Shown: one piece after another, positions 1 to 9,295 of the stretch
How positions within the stretch are numbered: the first letter of the stretch is position 1
Layout: each line of letters begins with the position of its first letter
Assembly (NCBI GenBank): GCA_900768505.1
Contig: CAAGED010000023.1
Span: forward strand, 1 to 64,000
DNA from: Lentisphaeria bacterium
Lineage (GTDB): Bacteria > Verrucomicrobiota > Lentisphaeria > Victivallales > Victivallaceae
Direction of reading: 5' to 3'
DNA: 64,000 bases
Translations under genes and position numbers: made by a program
Notes under the pieces: generated by a model
Told to the model about the DNA's origin: nothing
The model's input: only the letters and a program-made list of their open reading frames with translations
The model's database searches: none

Positions 1-332
1 AAACTTGATTTTTCAGGCTTTTTTCGCAAAAAAGCCAAAAGCGATGCCGTAAAATGGTTCTACGGCACGATCAAATGTAAAATTAACAAAAAATGCCAAT
101 ACTTTTGAAATTGGCTCATATAAATAAATATTACGAAAATATCCGCATTCCGCCTTGAAAAAAGTCCAATAAGGGTATAATTTTAGTAGTCGGATTTTAG
201 TTGGACGGCGGAACATGGGATATTTCTAAAAAAGCGGCGGTGAAATGCGTTTTTCACGCTCAAAAAAATAATTGGACGACGGTGGAATTGCCGCCGGTCA
301 CAAGCAAAACAGATCCCGCAGCTCCGAAGTAA
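1..332 (+). pseudogene. Decayed coding remnant at the window edge
   Basis: No intact gene is visible. Frame 1 is open from base 1 to a TGA at 106-108 and could be the tail of a gene entering from the left (ending ..KINKKCQYF). A second frame from about 108 to the TAA at 330-332 reads like protein (..LDGGTWDISKK.. then ..NNWTTVELPPV..) but is broken by TGA near 156 and TAG near 194. The pattern of a protein-like frame with internal stops suggests a decayed gene. I recognise no family. The remaining bases up to gyrB (333-558) hold nothing I can name; no DnaA-box cluster is evident although gyrB often lies near an origin. Confidence 0.3.
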
Positions 333-558
333 AAAAGTTTCAATGCTATAAAAATGGCTGGATCAACCTCTTAAACTGACAACGCCGGCAAGGTAGAATC
401 ACTTCCGCAGCCGCAGCGTCAGCAGCAGGTAGATTAAAAGCAAACTGCACCGCGCCAATAATCCGGCATCAGGTGAAATTAAATAAAGTATTAACATATT
501 TAACACTCGGGCGGCGACGTTTTTTTTCGGCGCAACGCCCGGCATGAGGTCAGGATTT

Positions 559-3018
559 ATGGCTGAAGATTCCGTTAAGGCAAATGGCGCCGGTGAAGAG
601 TACAGCGCCAGCAAAATTACCGTTTTGGAAGGATTGGAAGCAGTCCGCAAACGCCCGTCGATGTATATCGGCGATACCGGTCAACGCGGTTTGCATCATT
701 TGGTTTATGAGGTTGTCGACAACAGCATCGACGAAGCATTGGCCGGTTACGCCAGTAATATAGAAGTAACAATCCACCACGACAACAGCATCACCGTGGA
801 AGATGACGGCCGGGGTATTCCGGTTGACATGCACCCCACGGAAAAGAAGCCGGCGGTCGAAGTTGTACTGACCATATTGCATGCGGGCGGCAAATTCGAC
901 CACAACTCCTACAAAGTCTCCGGCGGATTGCACGGCGTGGGCGTTTCCTGCGTAAATGCGCTGAGTGAATGGATGGACGTTATCGTCTGCCGGGACGGCG
1001 CCGCCTGGAACATCAAATTCCACCGGGGTGTCACCACTACTAAACTTACCCGCCTGAATGAATGCATCACCCGGGGTACTAAAGTACATTTCAAGCCTGA
1101 CAGTGAAATTTTCCCGGATACAGTTTATGTGTGGGATATTTTGGCCACCCGCCTGCGGGAACTGGCATTTTTAAACCGCGGTATCACTATCAGCCTGACT
1201 GACGAACGCGGTGAAAACGAAAAACCCCGTTGCGAAGTATTTCATTACGAGGGTGGCATCTGCGAATTCGTCTCCATGCTCAACGCCAACAAAGAGACAC
1301 TGCACAAGGATGTGATTTATTTTCATCGCGAAAAGGACAATATCGACGTTGAATTGGCCATGCAGTACAATGACGGTTATAATGAACACATTTTCAGTTT
1401 TGCCAACAACATCAACACCGTTGAGGGCGGCACTCACCTGATCGGCTTCCAAACTGCATTGACCAGAACCATCAACAACTACGCAAAAAACAATAATCTG
1501 CTTAAAAACGACAAGGCAATGACCGGCAATGACACCCGGGAGGGGTTGAGCGCGGTAATCAGCGTGAAAATCAGCGATCCCCAGTTTGAAGGGCAGACCA
1601 AAACCAAACTGGGCAACAGCGAGGTGCGGGGTATTGTCGAATCAGTCATCAATGACGGCCTGGGCGAATATCTGGAAGAAAATCCCCAGACCGCCAAGGC
1701 CATTGTGGGTAAATCCATGACCGCCGCCCGGGCGCGGGAAGCGGCCAAAAAAGCGCGGGAACTGGTACAGCGCAAAGGCGCCCTGGAGGGATTTTCCCTG
1801 CCGGGTAAATTAGCCGACTGCTCCAGCCGGGAACCTCAAAAATGCGAACTCTACATCGTGGAGGGAGATTCCGCCGGAGGTTCGGCCAAGGGGGGGCGAG
1901 ACAGCCACTTTCAGGCAATTCTGCCAATCCGCGGCAAATTATTGAACGTGGAAAAAGCCCGTTTGGATAAAGTATTGCTTAATGAAGAAATCAAGGCGCT
2001 CTTCGCCGCCGTCGGATGCGGAATCGGCAATGAAGATTTTGATGTAACCAAGGCACGTTATCACCGGGTGGTAATCATGACCGATGCCGATGTGGATGGT
2101 TCACACATCCGGACATTGCTTCTCACATTCTTCTACCGCCAAATGAAGCCGCTGATTGAGGCCGGTTACGTTTATATCGCCAATCCGCCGCTCTTCAAGG
2201 TCAAACGCCGCAAAACCGAGCGCTACATTGACACGGAGGAGCAACTGGACAATTACTTGATTGAATTGGGCAGTGAAGATGTGGTGGTAAAGCGGACAGA
2301 CGGCAGTGCGGTTGATTCGGAGAGTTTGAAACAGTTAATTGAAATTTACAACCGGGTGGGTAAAGCCGCCGCCGGATTGCGCCGCTGCGGCGCTGATCCG
2401 ATTGATTACTTCAAACAAAGAAACGCCGATGGAAAATTTCCGGTATCAAGAATTTCAATTCAAGAGCCGGATTTCACGATTTCATATCATTACGCCTACA
2501 GCGACGAAGAGACGGCACAACTCATCGAGGAACACGCCAATCGCTTGGCCTGCGCAATGAAACTCAGCGAAGAACGACGGATTGTAGCGGAGTCAAGAAT
2601 ATTCACCATCAATCTTGGCGGAAACGCGGCGGAGTGCGAAGTAATTGCCCAGGAGCTGGCGGAACAGCATTTAAATACGGAAGATATTTATGAAGGCACG
2701 GAAGCACTCTTTTTCGTGGCCGGCAACGGCAGCACCGAAGCGGAAGTGGCTAAATCCCTGGAGGGGCTCTTCGACATTATCAAACTGAACGGCCGCCAGG
2801 GCTTGTACATTCAGCGATACAAAGGTTTGGGGGAAATGAATCCGGATCAATTGTGGGAAACCACCATGGATCCGGTAACCCGCAAAATGATCAAGGTCAC
2901 CATGGAAGACGCCATTGAAGCGGAGCGGATTTTCACCCTGTTGATGGGCGATGTAGTGGAACCACGGCGCGAGTACATTGAACAACATGCGGCCAGCGTC
3001 AAGGATTTGGATATTTAA
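559..3018 (+). CDS. gyrB: DNA gyrase subunit B
   Basis: ATPase subunit of the type II topoisomerase that introduces negative supercoils, working with GyrA, which is not in this window. Seen in order: GHKL ATPase region (EVVDNSIDEALAG near residue 45, GGLHGVGVSCVNAL near 120), transducer domain, TOPRIM domain (EGDSAGGSAK near 434 and DADVDGSHIRT near 508), and the C-terminal signature QRYKGLGEMNP. At 819 aa it is of the long type: an insertion of roughly 170 residues sits between TOPRIM and the final motif, as in E. coli GyrB. An upstream in-frame ATG exists at 544, but the Shine-Dalgarno-like GAGGTCAGGA lies between it and the ATG at 559, so I chose 559. The next gene, recA, starts about 100 bases downstream. 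Confidence 0.97.
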   Translation: MAEDSVKANGAGEEYSASKITVLEGLEAVRKRPSMYIGDTGQRGLHHLVYEVVDNSIDEALAGYASNIEVTIHHDNSITVEDDGRGIPVDMHPTEKKPAVEVVLTILHAGGKFDHNSYKVSGGLHGVGVSCVNALSEWMDVIVCRDGAAWNIKFHRGVTTTKLTRLNECITRGTKVHFKPDSEIFPDTVYVWDILATRLRELAFLNRGITISLTDERGENEKPRCEVFHYEGGICEFVSMLNANKETLHKDVIYFHREKDNIDVELAMQYNDGYNEHIFSFANNINTVEGGTHLIGFQTALTRTINNYAKNNNLLKNDKAMTGNDTREGLSAVISVKISDPQFEGQTKTKLGNSEVRGIVESVINDGLGEYLEENPQTAKAIVGKSMTAARAREAAKKARELVQRKGALEGFSLPGKLADCSSREPQKCELYIVEGDSAGGSAKGGRDSHFQAILPIRGKLLNVEKARLDKVLLNEEIKALFAAVGCGIGNEDFDVTKARYHRVVIMTDADVDGSHIRTLLLTFFYRQMKPLIEAGYVYIANPPLFKVKRRKTERYIDTEEQLDNYLIELGSEDVVVKRTDGSAVDSESLKQLIEIYNRVGKAAAGLRRCGADPIDYFKQRNADGKFPVSRISIQEPDFTISYHYAYSDEETAQLIEEHANRLACAMKLSEERRIVAESRIFTINLGGNAAECEVIAQELAEQHLNTEDIYEGTEALFFVAGNGSTEAEVAKSLEGLFDIIKLNGRQGLYIQRYKGLGEMNPDQLWETTMDPVTRKMIKVTMEDAIEAERIFTLLMGDVVEPRREYIEQHAASVKDLDI

Positions 3019-3034
3019 AGTAAGGTTTGCGATG

Positions 3035-3062
3035 GCCGGAGGCGGATTTTTTCACCTCCGGC
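3035..3062 (+). terminator. Hairpin between gyrB and recA
   Basis: GCCGGAGG (3035-3042) pairs perfectly with CCTCCGGC (3055-3062) around a 12-base loop, 17 bases after the gyrB stop. There is no U-tract after it, so it may be a weak terminator, an RNA-processing or stabilising element, or part of the recA leader. No LexA-like dyad was recognised between it and recA. Confidence 0.4.
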
Positions 3063-3120
3063 AATTCCGGAAAAAGTGTTTATACAATAAATCTAAATTA
3101 AAAACTTCAGGAGCAAAAAA

Positions 3121-4233
3121 ATGGCAGAACCCAAAGGCAAAGCAGCTACCGTCGCCATTGATAAAAATAAGAATTTGGAAATCGCCCTGGACCGGATTGA
3201 AAAGGATTTCGGTCGCGGTTCAATTATGCGCTTGGGCGATTCAGCGAGTTATTCGGATGTCCCGACCATCAGTACCGGCGCATTGTCGCTGGATATCGCC
3301 TTGGGAATCGGCGGCGTTCCCCGGGGCAGAATTATTGAAATTTTCGGTCCCGAATCCAGCGGCAAAACCACCTTGTGTTTGCATATTATAGCCAATGCCC
3401 AAAAAGCCAACGGCATCTGTGCCATTATTGATGCGGAACATGCCATTGACCCGGAATATGCCCGGCGAATCGGCGTAAAAACCGATGATCTGCTGATTTC
3501 ACAGCCGGACTGCGGTGAAGACGCATTAAATATTGCGGATGCCTTAATTCACAGCAACTCGATTGATGTACTGGTAATTGACTCCGTGGCAGCATTGGTT
3601 CCGCGTGCGGAAATCGACGGCATGATGGGCGACTCGTTTGTCGGCTTGCAGGCGCGTCTGATGTCCCAGGCGCTGCGTAAACTTACCGGTGCGGCGAGCA
3701 AAAGTCGTACCTGCGTAATTTTCACCAACCAAATCCGGGAAAAAATCGGCGTCATGTACGGCAGTCCGGAGACCACCCCCGGCGGCAATGCATTGAAATT
3801 CTACGCCTCAATCCGCATGGATATACGTAAAGCGAGCATTATCAAGGACAATACCGGCGACACCTCCGGCAACCGCTGCCGGGTAAAAGTAATTAAGAAC
3901 AAAATGGCTCCGCCTTTCAAGGTGGCGGAATTTGACATCAATTATTCGGAAGGAATTTCCCGCTCCGGTTCAATTCTGGATGTGGCGACTGATATGAATA
4001 TTCTGGAAAAGCGTGGTTCCTGGTTCTCATTCGAAGGCGAGCAACTCGGTCAAGGTCGTGAGCAAGTAAAAGCGCTGATGGATGCCAACCCGGAACTTCA
4101 GGAGAAAGTGCTGAACAAAGTGCGCTCGGTCTTAGCCGAAATGAAGCAGAAGAAACAGGCCTCCGCCGCTGGAACAACCTCGGAACTGGCTGCAGTTTCG
4201 CCGGAAGAACCATTGGCTACACCCGAGAAATAA
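3121..4233 (+). CDS. recA: Recombinase RecA
   Basis: Homologous-recombination ATPase that forms filaments on single-stranded DNA, catalyses strand exchange, and triggers the SOS response. The 370 aa length is within the normal range. Walker A GPESSGKTT is at residues 76-84, followed by the typical IIDAEHAIDPEYA and DLLISQPDCGEDAL segments, the Walker B region VLVIDSVAALVPRAEI, the L2 segment FTNQIREKIGVMYGSPETTPGG and KFYASIRMDIR. The C-terminal tail is rich in Lys, Ala and Glu (EMKQKKQASAAG..), as usual. The start is supported by AGGAG about 8 bases upstream of ATG 3121. It follows gyrB on the same strand after a hairpin. Confidence 0.98.
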   Translation: MAEPKGKAATVAIDKNKNLEIALDRIEKDFGRGSIMRLGDSASYSDVPTISTGALSLDIALGIGGVPRGRIIEIFGPESSGKTTLCLHIIANAQKANGICAIIDAEHAIDPEYARRIGVKTDDLLISQPDCGEDALNIADALIHSNSIDVLVIDSVAALVPRAEIDGMMGDSFVGLQARLMSQALRKLTGAASKSRTCVIFTNQIREKIGVMYGSPETTPGGNALKFYASIRMDIRKASIIKDNTGDTSGNRCRVKVIKNKMAPPFKVAEFDINYSEGISRSGSILDVATDMNILEKRGSWFSFEGEQLGQGREQVKALMDANPELQEKVLNKVRSVLAEMKQKKQASAAGTTSELAAVSPEEPLATPEK

Positions 4234-4324
4234 TCCTTGAAAGAGGCAAAATATCACAACAACAAACATTGTGGTAATTTGCCCCGGTTCAGCGAACACA
4301 CATCAGCAGAGGAATTTATACTCA

Positions 4325-6979
4325 ATGCAGCTTGTGAAACCAAAAAAAATCCGTAAATCACATAAAACGCTACGTAGTGTCCAATCAGCCGCGTCAATAT
4401 TAGTAACGCTGCTGGCACCCGGAGTGCTGAAGGCGGAGGAGGCGACTCTTCCCCCGCCTACCGCTCCGATTGCGGCGACACCTCATGCCAGATTTTTACC
4501 GGAAATATTTTTTCCCAAAGAATCTGCTGCTCCAGTACCCGGCGATGTGGATTTGGGACTGGAGGCAATGAAAAACGGCGATTACGGCAATGCGATTTAT
4601 TTTTTCAACCGCGCCCGCCATAATTTGATTAATACGGCTGATGAACAGCAAAATGCCACGCTTTTGCTTGCCAGCGCCTACTTAAAAGCCAACCAAATAG
4701 CGGAGGCGCAACTTTGTCTGCGGGAGTATGCGGCCAACAATCCGCCTGTCAAAGCGGATTTCAGTCAACTGCTGCAGGGAGAAATATATCAAGCGCAAAA
4801 AAAATATTCGGAAGCAATAAAAATTTTTGATGAAATCATCCGGCAATCTCCCGTCGGAGAGGAAATTTACTGCCGGGCATTGAACGGGCGCGGTATGGTT
4901 AAAGCAGAAATGCAAAAATACCCGGAGGCAATGGCGGATTTTCAATTGCTGCTCAAGGCAGTTGCCGGCAGTGAATGGGAATTGACCGCATTGACCAACG
5001 CCATAAAAACAACGCTCAAGACCAGACAATTGTCAGAGAGCGCCGCACTGCTGGAGCAGGCACAGAAATTCAAAAACGATCCCGGATTTGACGAAATAAA
5101 CAAGCTTAATCTGCTGCAACTCTTTTACGAAAAAAAATATGCCGATTTCACCACCCAGTTCAAACAGGAGGTGGAAAAAAACCGGGACGAGTCACCTGAC
5201 CCCACCTTATTCGGTATTGCAACTGAGGCGGCAAAATATTACATTGCCAACCAGGCGCCCGGCAGTGCAATTCCATATCTAAAGGGTGCAATCCGCTGTG
5301 CAGCCAACGAGACGGAGCGCCGTCAGACCATGCAAACACTGATTGAATGTTATGATCGGGACAAGCAGCTGCCGGAAGCAATTAATCTCATGAATAAGAT
5401 GCTGGAACTCTATCCAGCTCACCCGGACAACGGCTTGGCCGCTAAATATTTGGCGGAACTCTACGAGCGCAACGGGCAGGATGAATTAGCCGCGGCTTCC
5501 TGCGCGCAAACCCTGCGCAATCCGGCATTCAATAAAGCCATACGCCATTGGGCGGGACGGACGGCGGCGAAATTATATCGGCAACTGGGAAGCAATGACC
5601 GGGCGGCGGAACAACTCTACTACCTGTACGAAAATTTACCCATGGAGGAAAATCGCAATGCGGAAATGCTTCTGCTGGGCGAGCATTTTTATTTAAGCGG
5701 TGATTTTGAGCGGGCGCTGGATTTATTAAAGCCGTTGGCTCACCCCGGCAACAAATTACATGGAGCGGCACAATTTCTTATAATTGAGATTTATCTGGCG
5801 CGGCATGATGGAGCTAACGCACTGAAATATACACAAAACTTAAATCAGATTACGGATTTGGAGTTTCGTGAAAAATGTGCGTTTCTTCGCGGTCAGGCTC
5901 TATTTGAGAGCCGTCAGTATCCGGCTGCAGCTCAAACTTTTGCCGAGTTCAGCCGGAATTATCCCAAATCAAAACAGCGGGCGGCAGCCTTGCTCAATGC
6001 GGGGAAGAGTGCTTTTATCAGCGGCGACTATCCGCAAAGCCAACAGTATTTAACGACCTTTATCCGGGAATTTCCGGAAAACTCCGATATTGCCGAAGCA
6101 AAATATTTCATGGTGAAGAATTTTTTTATGGAGAATAAATCCAGGGAAATGGCGGCAACGATTAAGGAAATGAGCGAGAAATATCCGGATAATCAGGCTA
6201 CTTTGGGTGCGTTTTATCAACTTTTGGATTTCTATAAAATTTCCGGCGATGATGATTCCGCATTGCAAACACTGCAGGATATGTATCAACTTTTCCAAAC
6301 TAAAATGCCGCAAATACTGCCGCAATTGCTGCTGGAAAAATCCGAACTGCTGTATAAACTGAAACGTTACCAGGCGGCAGCGGAAAGTACCGCGGAATTG
6401 CTGAACAACTATAAAGATTCCGATCTTCTGGCACCGGCGGCCTACTTGAGCGGCAACATCAGCAGTGACTCCGGCAAATATGCGCAGGCGATAACGTTTT
6501 ATGAAACCGCGCTAAAAAGCGGTAAAGATGCCAATTTATTATTGAATACCAATATTCGTCTGGCCGATTCATACTGCAGTCTTTTTGCCCAAAGAGGGGA
6601 AAAAAACGACATTGTCCGGGCAATCGAAATATATCAAAAACTGCTGGAGCAGGAACGTAAAAATGAAGCCATCAGCAGTCAGATTTTATACAAACTCGGC
6701 AAGGCATACGAGCAGTCAGGCGACCAGGAACAAGCACTGAAGTATTACAACGAACTTTTTTATCAGGCCTTTTCGCTTCGGCGCAAAAATTTGTCGTTAA
6801 GCGAAATCTGGTATTCAAGAGCCGCCAATTCCTGCATTCTGCTCTATGTACGGCAAAAAAATCGGGACTCTGCCAATAAGGCGTTGAAGTTGATTCGCGA
6901 TTTCCGTAAATTCAAGCTGTCAGGGGATGATTTTGAACATATCGAAAAAGAATTGAAGCAGCGTTATCATTTCAAATAA
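4325..6979 (+). CDS. Exported TPR-repeat protein
   Basis: 884 aa predicted envelope protein. The N-terminus has a long basic stretch (KPKKIRKSHK) then a hydrophobic segment ending ..APGVLKAEE, consistent with a signal peptide. The rest is almost entirely helical tetratricopeptide-like repeats (many copies of the A..Y......A...F pattern, for example NGDYGNAIYFFNRARH, KKYSEAIKIFDEII, KYPEAMADF, GKYAQAITFYETAL). TPR proteins of this kind (YbgF/CpoB, BamD-like) act as periplasmic scaffolds. A GTG at 4271 is in frame, but ATG 4325 has AGAGGA upstream and begins a better signal peptide. It directly precedes the ExbB/ExbD/TonB-like genes (39 bases to exbB), so I infer that it is the periplasmic partner of that motor. 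Specific function unknown. Confidence 0.8.
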   Translation: MQLVKPKKIRKSHKTLRSVQSAASILVTLLAPGVLKAEEATLPPPTAPIAATPHARFLPEIFFPKESAAPVPGDVDLGLEAMKNGDYGNAIYFFNRARHNLINTADEQQNATLLLASAYLKANQIAEAQLCLREYAANNPPVKADFSQLLQGEIYQAQKKYSEAIKIFDEIIRQSPVGEEIYCRALNGRGMVKAEMQKYPEAMADFQLLLKAVAGSEWELTALTNAIKTTLKTRQLSESAALLEQAQKFKNDPGFDEINKLNLLQLFYEKKYADFTTQFKQEVEKNRDESPDPTLFGIATEAAKYYIANQAPGSAIPYLKGAIRCAANETERRQTMQTLIECYDRDKQLPEAINLMNKMLELYPAHPDNGLAAKYLAELYERNGQDELAAASCAQTLRNPAFNKAIRHWAGRTAAKLYRQLGSNDRAAEQLYYLYENLPMEENRNAEMLLLGEHFYLSGDFERALDLLKPLAHPGNKLHGAAQFLIIEIYLARHDGANALKYTQNLNQITDLEFREKCAFLRGQALFESRQYPAAAQTFAEFSRNYPKSKQRAAALLNAGKSAFISGDYPQSQQYLTTFIREFPENSDIAEAKYFMVKNFFMENKSREMAATIKEMSEKYPDNQATLGAFYQLLDFYKISGDDDSALQTLQDMYQLFQTKMPQILPQLLLEKSELLYKLKRYQAAAESTAELLNNYKDSDLLAPAAYLSGNISSDSGKYAQAITFYETALKSGKDANLLLNTNIRLADSYCSLFAQRGEKNDIVRAIEIYQKLLEQERKNEAISSQILYKLGKAYEQSGDQEQALKYYNELFYQAFSLRRKNLSLSEIWYSRAANSCILLYVRQKNRDSANKALKLIRDFRKFKLSGDDFEHIEKELKQRYHFK

Positions 6980-7018
6980 AATAAAAAGAGCAATAAATAA
7001 ATTCAAGGAAATAATGTT

Positions 7019-7663
7019 ATGGTTTTTTGGGACTTAATGCTAAAAGGCGGCCCGGTGATGTTTTTAATTGCCATCTGCGGAATCGCGGCATTGTTTATTT
7101 TTGTCTGCAAGTGGCTGCAGTTTCACCGAGAGCAAATCAATGTCCATGAACTGATAAAAGGGCTGACCAATGTACTGAAGCGCGATGGCTTTGTGGAAGC
7201 ATTGACCCTGTGCGACAATACCCCAGGCCCGGCAGCCCGTATGCTGGGTGCCGCCATTCTCTCATATCAGCGGGAAGACGAAGATCTGCATCAGGCGATT
7301 ATGGATGCCAATTTGGTTGAAATTCCCCGCCTTGAACGTTATATCAATGTTTTAGGCACCATCGGCTACATTGCGCCGCTACTGGGTATGCTGGGGACGG
7401 TACTTGGAATGATTGATGCTTTCCAAACCTTGAGCAACACCTCCAGCGTCAACCTCTCCGCTGCCCAATTAGCGCCGCCGATCGGGATGGCGTTGATTAC
7501 CACGGCCGCCGGATTGTGTGTGGCCATTCCCTGTTACATCGCCTTTAATTATCTGGTGGCACGTGCCAAATCCATGACTTTGGATATGGAAAAGGCGGCG
7601 TCGGAAATCATCTACTTTTTCCAACACCACCACCGCCTGATTACGGATACGGAGGAGTTATGA
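7019..7663 (+). CDS. exbB: MotA/TolQ/ExbB proton channel family protein
   Basis: 214 aa inner-membrane protein of the ExbB/TolQ family, which with ExbD uses the proton gradient to drive a periplasm-spanning transducer. It shows a first membrane segment (residues ~12-33, MFLIAICGIAALFIFVC), a cytoplasmic loop, and the two conserved C-terminal membrane helices (GTIGYIAPLLGMLGTVLGMI and IGMALITTAAGLCVAIPCY), which include the family's characteristic Gly/Thr-rich motif. AAGGA lies upstream of ATG 7019. The stop overlaps the next start (ATGA, 7660-7663), so it is translationally coupled to exbD. Whether it is an ExbB or TolQ orthologue is not decided by sequence alone; absence of tolA/tolB/pal nearby favours an ExbB-like role. 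Confidence 0.92.
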   Translation: MVFWDLMLKGGPVMFLIAICGIAALFIFVCKWLQFHREQINVHELIKGLTNVLKRDGFVEALTLCDNTPGPAARMLGAAILSYQREDEDLHQAIMDANLVEIPRLERYINVLGTIGYIAPLLGMLGTVLGMIDAFQTLSNTSSVNLSAAQLAPPIGMALITTAAGLCVAIPCYIAFNYLVARAKSMTLDMEKAASEIIYFFQHHHRLITDTEEL

Positions 7664-8127
7664 AGAAAGAGTTCAAGGAGAGCTTTCACTGTCATTTGCG
7701 GGAACTACACGGGTTACCCAATTTAACGCCGATGGTGGATGTTTTTTTTCTGCTGCTGATATTCTTCATGCTCTCCAGTTCTTTCATCCAAATCTCCGGC
7801 ATCAAGGTTGACCTGCCCAGCAGCGAAAGCAACAGCAGTCTGGGTCTGGAAAAATTCATTGTGACCATTGCCCGGGCGGGAGATGAAAATTTAATTTATT
7901 TCAAAGACAAGCCAGTCAATATTGAAATGCTTAAGCAGGAATTTGCCAATCTTAGCAACCTCTCCAACTCTGCCGCCATTATCATCCGCCCGGACAAGAA
8001 TGTTCCGGTGGGTATATACATTGAGATTATGTCGCTGGCCTCCCAGGCGGGGCTTTCATCCTTTACAGTTGCCATGCCAAATCAGTCGGCAGAGACTAAT
8101 TTTGAGAAACCGAATGAAAAACAATAA
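7660..8127 (+). CDS. exbD: ExbD/TolR family protein
   Basis: 155 aa single-pass membrane protein that partners ExbB in the proton-driven motor. After a short cytoplasmic N-terminus comes the family signature NLTPMVDVFFLLLIFFMLSS (residues ~21-40), in which the Asp of MVDV is the conserved proton-pathway residue, then the periplasmic motif IKVDLPSS and a globular domain (..AAIIIRPDKNVPVGIYIEIM..) typical of ExbD/TolR. It overlaps exbB by four bases and the following TonB-like gene by 14 bases, so the three are surely one transcript. Confidence 0.92.
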   Translation: MKKEFKESFHCHLRELHGLPNLTPMVDVFFLLLIFFMLSSSFIQISGIKVDLPSSESNSSLGLEKFIVTIARAGDENLIYFKDKPVNIEMLKQEFANLSNLSNSAAIIIRPDKNVPVGIYIEIMSLASQAGLSSFTVAMPNQSAETNFEKPNEKQ

Positions 8128-8884
8128 TTCATACAGTTTTAAACGTGAAATCAAAACCATAATTTTTCAGGCCATTCTGATCGTTTTAGGGTTTCACCTG
8201 TTGCTTTTTATCCTCTTTGGCAGTCGTCCATTTTCTGCACCGGGCAGGATTGCGGCATCGACCAGCAACAAAATTTTGGATTTCAGTGTTATCACTCCGC
8301 AAAATCAAAGAGAAATTGCCGAAATATCCCAGTATTTATCCCGACACGACCCGGCGCTCATTTCCCGGGCAGATAATGCATACACAATGCAGTTGTCACC
8401 AGAAATAATCCGAAAACTGCAATATACTCCTCCAGTTATCACATCAGGGGAAATGGAATACCAAAACAAAACGAAGTTCCCGCCGATAAAAAAAACCGTA
8501 AATTCAACCTCGTTGCCAGGAGATATTTTTTCGTTTACCGGCACTAATTTGGGCGCCTTGCAACTGGCGGCCACACCAGAGACCGAGCCGGATATCCAGC
8601 GACAAGGGGAATATCCACAACTGCAGGTAAACCAAAAAATTATTCCGGCAAAAGATTTTTCTTTAGCAGAATTTTCAGAACTTTCGCCCTGCAGTCGAGG
8701 GAAATATCTGATTTACGGGGATTTTGACACCGGGTTTCGTTCCAATGTCATTACCGGCAGCGGCAACAAGGCACTGGATGCCGCGGCGATACGCTATCTG
8801 TTGCGTCTGGCCAACCAACGGCAGCTGCCGGACATTGGACAAATCATAACGTTTGAATTTACCGGAGAACGAAAAAATGATTGA
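8114..8884 (+). CDS. TonB-like energy transducer
   Basis: 256 aa. A short basic N-terminus is followed by one membrane anchor (about residues 14-36, IIFQAILIVLGFHLLLFILF), then a low-complexity periplasmic linker and a C-terminal region (..GSGNKALDAAAIRYLLRLA..ITFEFTG) that resembles the TonB C-terminal fold, in which a glycine-rich turn precedes LD.AAI. The topology and position after exbB-exbD fit a TonB-type transducer contacting outer-membrane receptors. The Pro-rich linker typical of TonB is weak here, so it may be a divergent transducer with another partner, such as the upstream TPR protein. Start ATG 8114 lies inside exbD; the 3' end overlaps the next gene by 8 bases. Confidence 0.65.
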   Translation: MKNNNSYSFKREIKTIIFQAILIVLGFHLLLFILFGSRPFSAPGRIAASTSNKILDFSVITPQNQREIAEISQYLSRHDPALISRADNAYTMQLSPEIIRKLQYTPPVITSGEMEYQNKTKFPPIKKTVNSTSLPGDIFSFTGTNLGALQLAATPETEPDIQRQGEYPQLQVNQKIIPAKDFSLAEFSELSPCSRGKYLIYGDFDTGFRSNVITGSGNKALDAAAIRYLLRLANQRQLPDIGQIITFEFTGERKND

Positions 8885-9116
8885 TGTTTCCATTTCAACC
8901 GCATTATTCATCTACTTGGCGGCGTGGCTCCTGACCATAACAATTTTGTGGTTGCGAGAGTTGTGGCGAATTCGTAAAAACGACTGGCAGCTCAGCAACG
9001 GCAACGTCTTCCAGTGCAACCATTGCTACTACTCGTTTGTTTCACGGGAATCAGCCAATACCATCCGTTGTCCACGCTGTAACGCCATCTGCTTTCGTCC
9101 CAAGGGGCGTTTTTAG
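8877..9116 (+). CDS. Small membrane protein with C-terminal zinc ribbon
   Basis: 79 aa. One N-terminal membrane helix (residues ~8-28) is followed by a basic segment (RELWRIRKND) and a four-cysteine zinc-ribbon-like module: C47-x2-C50 and C65-x2-C68 (CNHC...CPRC). GGAGA sits 8 bases upstream of ATG 8877; an earlier in-frame ATG at 8853 lies upstream of that site and is less likely. It overlaps the TonB-like gene by 8 bases and ends the operon. By topology the ribbon would be cytoplasmic if the basic segment stays inside. I know no family for it. It could be an assembly or regulatory factor of the adjoining motor, which is inference from position. Confidence 0.65.
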   Translation: MIDVSISTALFIYLAAWLLTITILWLRELWRIRKNDWQLSNGNVFQCNHCYYSFVSRESANTIRCPRCNAICFRPKGRF

Positions 9117-9137
9117 TCGCCGAAGCCCAAGTCTGAT

Positions 9138-9194
9138 TTTTGCATAAACGAAACTGGAAATGTTGCGCTAGCCGCTTATGCAAAACCTTTTTTA
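9138..9194 (+). terminator. Terminator of the TPR-exbBD operon
   Basis: TTTTGCATAA (9138-9147) pairs perfectly with TTATGCAAAA (9176-9185), extended inward by CG/CG after one mismatch, around a 22-base loop. It is followed by CCTTTTTT on the + strand. It lies 21 bases after the last gene of the operon and between convergent genes. A second weaker hairpin (ACATC..GATGT) follows at about 9212-9246. Confidence 0.6.
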
Positions 9195-9295
9195 GGCAGA
9201 GTTTAGAAAGCTACATCGACGCATACTCTTGTCTGCGAGCTTGATGTCAAAGCTGTCAAAAAAAGTTTTTGCATTGTCGGCATTAAAAAACTGCT

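Noticed and set aside
550..1089. 179-codon open frame antisense to gyrB
   Set aside because: It is explained by codon bias of gyrB; the translation has no known features.
3063..3120. LexA-type SOS box before recA
   Set aside because: No convincing dyad of known LexA type is visible, though the LexA motif of this lineage is unknown to me.
8853..8876. Longer start for the zinc-ribbon gene
   Set aside because: The earlier ATG lies upstream of the GGAGA site that fits ATG 8877.
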